A program made the position numbers and the translations under genes. The notes beneath the pieces were generated by a model that searched no databases, was not told where the DNA came from, and saw nothing but the letters and a program-made list of their open reading frames with translations. This document shows positions 59,856 to 64,000 of a DNA stretch of 64,000 nt, piece after piece; position 1 is the stretch's first letter; every line of letters begins with the position of its first letter. The DNA comes from Trichodelitschia bisporula (Eukaryota; Ascomycota; Dothideomycetes; Phaeotrichales; Phaeotrichaceae), in the NCBI GenBank assembly GCA_010356995.1, contig ML996704.1, positions 232,404-296,403 of the forward strand, given 5' to 3'.

Positions 59856-60024
59856 TCCCTTGTACTGGGGGCGTCCTCGCTGGCATCCTAAGAGCTGGCG
59901 AGCCGATCAGGAGTAGAATTTATTTACATAAAAGTACCGAGAAGAAATCTTGCCCTCTAATTGGTCCGCCAGTCATGAAGAGGTCAGCGACGACGCCAGC
60001 GAGGACGCCCCGCAATACAAGGGA
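59856..60024. mobile_element. Small TIR element, family B copy 1 (MITE-like)
   Basis: 169 bp bounded by TCCCTTGTACTGGGGGCGTC… on the left and its near-complement on the right; the inverted repeats are about 30 bp with a few mismatches and one indel. Flanked by TA on the left and TG on the right, consistent with a TA target duplication with one base changed. Non-coding. The terminal TCCCTTGTA is shared with family A. Confidence 0.7.
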
Positions 60025-60085
60025 TGATATACACTTTAGAAAGCTAGAGTCTCACAGTTCTCGTAAGCGGGGGGATACTAGACTA

Positions 60086-60280
60086 TCCCTTATATGGCCC
60101 AGGTACATGCCCAGGTACTCGTCGCCCACTTTTCGACTATCTTGGACCAATAAAAAAGCAAAAATTTAGTTCTGTAAAGGTTTATCTGTTTCTGTAATAA
60201 ATACTAGCTCTTTGACTGGTCCATAATAGCGGAAAGGTGGGCGACGATTACCTGGGCATGTATCCGGGCCGTACAAAGGA
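60086..60280. mobile_element. Small TIR element, family A copy 1 (MITE-like)
   Basis: 195 bp between TA dinucleotides (60084-60085 and 60281-60282). The left end, TCCCTTATATGGCCCAGGTA and beyond, pairs with the right end over about 45 bp with mismatches, extending through GTCGCCCACTTTT. The right half contains CTAGCTCTTTGACTGGTCC, also found in copy 2. Non-coding, so it would need a transposase supplied elsewhere. Confidence 0.8.
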
Positions 60281-60282
60281 TA

Positions 60283-61762
60283 AGCAGTCGCCCTTCAATG
60301 GCGGCCGAGTCCGAGTCCCAGCGAGGTGTACTGGCAACGACTCGGAAAAAGCGGACGGTTTTCGGGGAACTGGGGTAGTAGTTGCACCGTAACATACCTA
60401 AGATGCCCGGCTTGAATGTATATATATATTCAAATTAACGTCCGGTATGTTGTGCTCAGCCCCAGATGTTGAAACTCAATATGCTTATGGGCCGCCTTTT
60501 GATGATAAATTAGCTTCAGAAGAGAGAGAAACGTTTAAGATCATACTACCTAACAACGCTATTGAAAGTCGTTTATGAGGTAAATAACGTTCCTGCTAGG
60601 TCTCTTGGGTCATATTGTGTTATCACTTTTACTGCCGAAAGATTGCTGCGCTCCTGGCAATGGTACTTACTGGAGTACTCAGCTTTGTGGAGCAGTTAGA
60701 AGGATGCATTTTACCAACACAAAAATACTGGATGCCAGCTAACCTAGCAACTTGCAACTGTCCATATACTCATGCTACCGTAGGCTACCAGCTTGGAGTA
60801 CTAATATTATGCGACTTGGTGAGATTGATAACTCGTCATCCCTTGAGTATGTGACAGTTGCAAATTGCGGAGCGCAGACGTAAACGATGTTGGTAAAGAA
60901 AAGCTCTAACGACGATACGTAACGTTACAGTATCTAGCAAGTAGCCCGGTGAGTAGCTCACCCCTAGGGGGGATAGAACAAAGTCCAGATGTACGCTGGT
61001 GAGGCCTAGCATTGACCTTGTGGCGAGCTCCTCACGTTTTGGCTTTTCTATCAATTTAGGGGCATGAATAAAATATTGGATCATCCAGCTCCTGGAGGCA
61101 ATTGATGATGGTTAAGGGCAAATAAGGGCAGCCTTAGGTACACCTGACATAAAGCAACGGTAAAATAAACATCCATAATAGGTGGTCCAATCAAGTAGTT
61201 GGGCCCTTTATAAGGGTTATATAGATGCTGTAAAAATATTTATGCATGCTGGAAAGTAAAGCGAGCTTGAAGGGGGCAGCAATTAATGTAGAGGTCCTCT
61301 AGAATCTAAATTCTACAGCTTTAATGCACATTGCATTAAAATTGAGGCAGAACTGTTGATGGAATAATAAGCTTTTGAGCTAGTTCCTGTAGCTACACAT
61401 GCAATGGGACAAGCAGCTTAATACTTCAACTGGTCTAACACGCTTGAGAGAATTTATTAACCAGCCGCAAGCATATCACCTCATAACCTTGTGCACTGCA
61501 TGAATCTCCAGCCGTAGCACTTAAGCAGACTCGCTACTAGTGGACTGAATCAGAATGCACTAATATTTAAGATTATGCGACTATCTATATCTTAGCCGAC
61601 AACGTCCATCCTGTATCATTGCAGGGTATTAGGCAATTTTCTCTTTATGTATAGCATTGTCAGTAGCTGGGAAGTATTCGTAATAGGAACAATATCAACG
61701 AGAGTAGCTACTAGCATCCACGGAATATCCTACCCTTTAATTCATAAAGATATTTATGGTTT
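60283..61762. other. AT-rich, no gene seen
   Basis: About 1.5 kb, AT-rich, with only chance-length frames and no recognisable element. Could be eroded repeat DNA. Confidence 0.45.
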
Positions 61763-61764
61763 TA

Positions 61765-61937
61765 TCCCTTGTACGGCTCAGGTACTGGCCCAAACGCATG
61801 CCCGGGTACTCGTTGCCTACGTTCTCACTCTAAAAAATTTATCTACTTCTACAACAAATTCTAGCTCTTTGACTGGTTCATAATAGCGGATGAGCTGGCG
61901 ACGTGTACCTGGGCCAGTACCTGGGCCGTATAAAGGA
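61765..61937. mobile_element. Small TIR element, family A copy 2 (MITE-like)
   Basis: 173 bp between TA at 61763-61764 and TA at 61938-61939. Left end TCCCTTGTACGGCTCAGGTA, right end …TACCTGGGCCGTATAAAGGA. Shares CTAGCTCTTTGACTGGT(C/T)C and CATAATAGCGG with copy 1 in the same orientation. The left arm contains a diverged stretch, so its inverted repeats are less perfect than in copy 3. Confidence 0.8.
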
Positions 61938-61978
61938 TAATTTAGTAAGCACTCATTCTACAATAGTCATTGGCTCAA

Positions 61979-62218
61979 AGATGGACAGCCCAATAGTCTC
62001 GAATACAGCTCTTTAATTAATAGCCCACAGCTGGCAGATATCGCGCCAGAAACATACTAAAATTTCAAAGAGGTAGGGCTTGTGAGAGTCCCTTTTTAAA
62101 TTTTGTACAGGGCTTTGTACTTGTACCGTGCTAAAACTGATGTCTAAAGAAGCGCCTTGATATAATGCACTATATATTAAGAACATCTTTGTTGTAAGGA
62201 CCATTGGGCTGTCCATCT
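61979..62218. repeat. 240-bp segment bounded by perfect 16-bp inverted repeats
   Basis: AGATGGACAGCCCAAT at 61979-61994 is exactly complementary to 62203-62218. The interior is AT-rich and carries a 76-codon minus-strand frame (62013-62243) with no recognised family. It may be another small transposon or a hairpin-forming relic; target duplications are not evident. Confidence 0.5.
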
Positions 62219-62598
62219 GACAGACCCTCCGGCATGCAACCAAGAGTGTGTCATAAGGATTTTGTCTAACGAGGGGTTTAACCTGACTAAACTACGTTCC
62301 GTAAATAGCCCGTGAGACCGGCTGGTTGCTGCTACCTAAATAAACCGCGAAGGGGCCGCATTGGGTGCAAGACTGAAGGGCATTTAAAGAAGAAACTTAG
62401 TATGTCCGATTTCCCCTAACGAGATGTATTGTTTGGGATTTTATTTAGCATCATGCTGGGATAGAACATGGAGCAAACAATCTTTGGAATAGCTTTGTAG
62501 ACCGAAAGTTAAGGAGGGCTATTGATTGGCTGGAACTACCGGATGGCTGAGATGTAACAAGCAGCCGTTGGCTGGTTTGGGATGAGGGCTGGGGGATA

Positions 62599-62805
62599 TC
62601 CCTTGTACGGGCCAGGTACTGGCCCAGGTACATGTCCAGGTACATGTCCAGGTACTTGCCCAGGTACAAATCGCAGTCATTGGCCAGTTAAAGAGCTAGT
62701 ATTTGTTACAAAGACTGAGAATTCCTTACCGGACTAACCCCTTGCTCTTTAGTTGGCTATTGACTGCGATCTGTACCTGGGCCAGTACCTGGCCCGTACA
62801 AGGGA
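62599..62805. mobile_element. Small TIR element, family A copy 3, best-preserved ends
   Basis: 207 bp with perfect terminal inverted repeats of about 33 bp (left TCCCTTGTACGGGCCAGGTA…) and TA on both sides (62597-62598, 62806-62807). The left arm has extra CCAGGTAC units (five within about 55 bp), an internal tandem expansion. The word AAAGAGCTAG shows it lies in the opposite orientation to copies 1 and 2. Perfect ends suggest it is the youngest of the set. Confidence 0.85.
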
Positions 62806-63211
62806 TAGGGCAGACAAATATCTTCGAAATACTTCGCCCGTGCAGGCGGGTATGATGATGCATTCATAGTCCGGAGCAGCCGTAGGGGCTATGACTCACA
62901 CAGGCGGGTATCTTGATCTTGGGTTTGGGAGGTATGCCGGTGACCTGTCTTTCGTGTGTGACCCTTTGCCATGTTTAAAGAAGAGAATTCACACGTTAAC
63001 ATGTTGCCCAGGTCTTGCCGGCTAAGCCACTGATATTCTCAGTTCCATATACACAATGGTTGCGATGGCATGTACAGCATTTATGCAAAGTAACTCCACC
63101 TAGGGCTTTCTTTCTGCTCAAATCGATGTTAGGACCTCTAAAGGCTACTCAGCACATTACCATATATCACACCTAGCAATATCAATGAATGTAGATAAAT
63201 TTAAATTGCTA

Positions 63212-63978
63212 TCGCTTGTACTTTGGGCATCCTCGCTAGCGTGCTTGCTACTGGCAGACCAATTATAGGGCAAGTTTTTTTTTTTTGCAGAATAGTTATG
63301 GTTAAACCTAGGAGCTTCCGGTAGTCAGCCAGTTTTGGTTTGAGCGTCTTAGGGATCAAAGCTCCAAAGTCCAGACCGTCTAGACTTTATATGTGGCTTG
63401 TGCGTATGATCCCTATCGAAATCGACCCGCGGGGCGGTTTCCTTACCAGGGTGGACGGGAGGGGGGGGAGGCACCGGTCTAGAGAAGCGGGCGCTTTTTC
63501 CCGCCTTGACCTTAAAACCGTAGGGAGCCACAGCGGCCAGGAAAGATAATAATAATATCCGGAAGGAAAGTTTGAGATTCAGCTGCGGCGCCTGAGTCAA
63601 TTTGAAAGGGGTGAATCAGTTGACGCCTGCTAGTCTTTAAAAAATAATCATGTCGGCAGTAGCCGAGTGCGGGACGCATATGCACCGCTTTGAGTAAGGA
63701 CTTAATTGAAAAGATCTTGGCAGTTGCTCCAGCATATTGCCTGTATCCTGATGCTGGTACACACGGTATGGACCTTACGGGCCTCTTTCAATAGTCTCAC
63801 GTAGTCGGCTCATGCTTTCATCTGAGAACACTTATGTCCTATCCATTAAACGACTGGTAGACCAGTCGGAGACCGCATTTTATTTACATAATGAAGCGGT
63901 TAAGATATATTGCGCTATTCGACTCCTTAATTAACATAACGACGGCGAGGCGCACGAGACCCCGCCAGAAATATAAAG
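63212..63978. mobile_element. Possible longer, eroded family B element
   Basis: The left end, after TA at 63210-63211, reads TCGCTTGTACTTTGGGCATC and continues GGCAGACCAATTATAGGGCAAG. This matches the reversed right end of family B copy 1 for about 60 bp. About 700 bp later a TTATTTACATAA word shared with copy 1, a GGCGAGG…CCCCGCCAG stretch and AAAGGA|TA resemble the other end. The interior contains a T-run near 63275-63288 and no protein I recognise. It could equally be a solo fragment at 63212-63275 plus an unrelated right end. Confidence 0.4.
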
Positions 63979-64000
63979 GATAGGTAATACCCAGGCCGTT
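63979..64000. other. Window edge, possible start of another family-A-like end
   Basis: The last bases, …AATACCCAGGCCGTT, resemble the GCCCAGGTA words of family A, but there is too little sequence to judge. Confidence 0.2.

Noticed and set aside
1-64000. CRISPR arrays, rRNA genes, LTR or other virus-like elements
   Set aside because: No regularly spaced repeats, no rRNA text, and no long terminal repeats or recognisable capsid, protease, integrase or polymerase sequence seen.

Overview
This window looks like nuclear DNA of a filamentous ascomycete (Pezizomycotina). Genes are interrupted by short introns (about 42-86 nt) with GTRNGT-like donors, CTAAC/CTGAC branch sites and YAG acceptors. The protein set is typical fungal housekeeping. 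I found no prokaryotic operons, CRISPR arrays, rRNA or credible tRNA genes. All reading was by eye, so splice sites are predictions, but each multi-exon model given here closes in frame.

Layout. 1-4.3 kb: SEY1 (minus, cut by the window edge) and a calcineurin-like phosphatase (plus). 4.3-10.3 kb: about 6 kb with short coding-looking patches in shifting frames but no intact gene; two patches resemble the N-terminus of a mitochondrial aspartate/glutamate carrier. 10.3-15.2 kb: ERD2 (minus), TAD3 (plus) and RAD23 (minus). 17.4-25.6 kb: an unrecognised 1019-aa protein (plus), a DUF255/SPATA20-type thioredoxin-fold protein (minus) and a secreted CAP/PR-1-like protein (minus). 25.6-31.2 kb: no convincing gene. 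31.2-46.0 kb: TSC2/tuberin (minus), CSE1 (plus) and EDC4/Pdc1 (minus). 48.0-49.7 kb: an MFS drug:H+ antiporter, followed at 50.3-50.95 kb by the wreck of a cytochrome P450. 51.2-58.5 kb: MAK16 (minus), MSS1/MnmE (plus), a possible 69-aa gene (plus), HUS1 (minus) and a secreted But2-domain protein (minus). 58.5-64 kb: gene-free, with several short terminal-inverted-repeat elements inserted at TA.

Functionally the window mixes ER shape and retrieval (SEY1, ERD2), tRNA modification (TAD3, MSS1), DNA repair and checkpoint (RAD23, HUS1), TOR signalling (TSC2), nuclear export (CSE1), mRNA decapping (EDC4) and ribosome biogenesis (MAK16). There is no sign of co-regulated clustering, except that the MFS transporter and P450 relic may be what is left of a small metabolic or detoxification locus. 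Close divergent pairs (MAK16/MSS1, ERD2/TAD3) probably share promoters.

Most notable observations: a two-family set of small TIR elements at the right end; an overlapping pair of 5' splice sites in the last MSS1 intron, of which only the weaker restores the conserved C-terminal FCVGK; a frame-preserving, stop-free intron in MAK16; the decayed 4.3-10 kb block; and the internally deleted P450.
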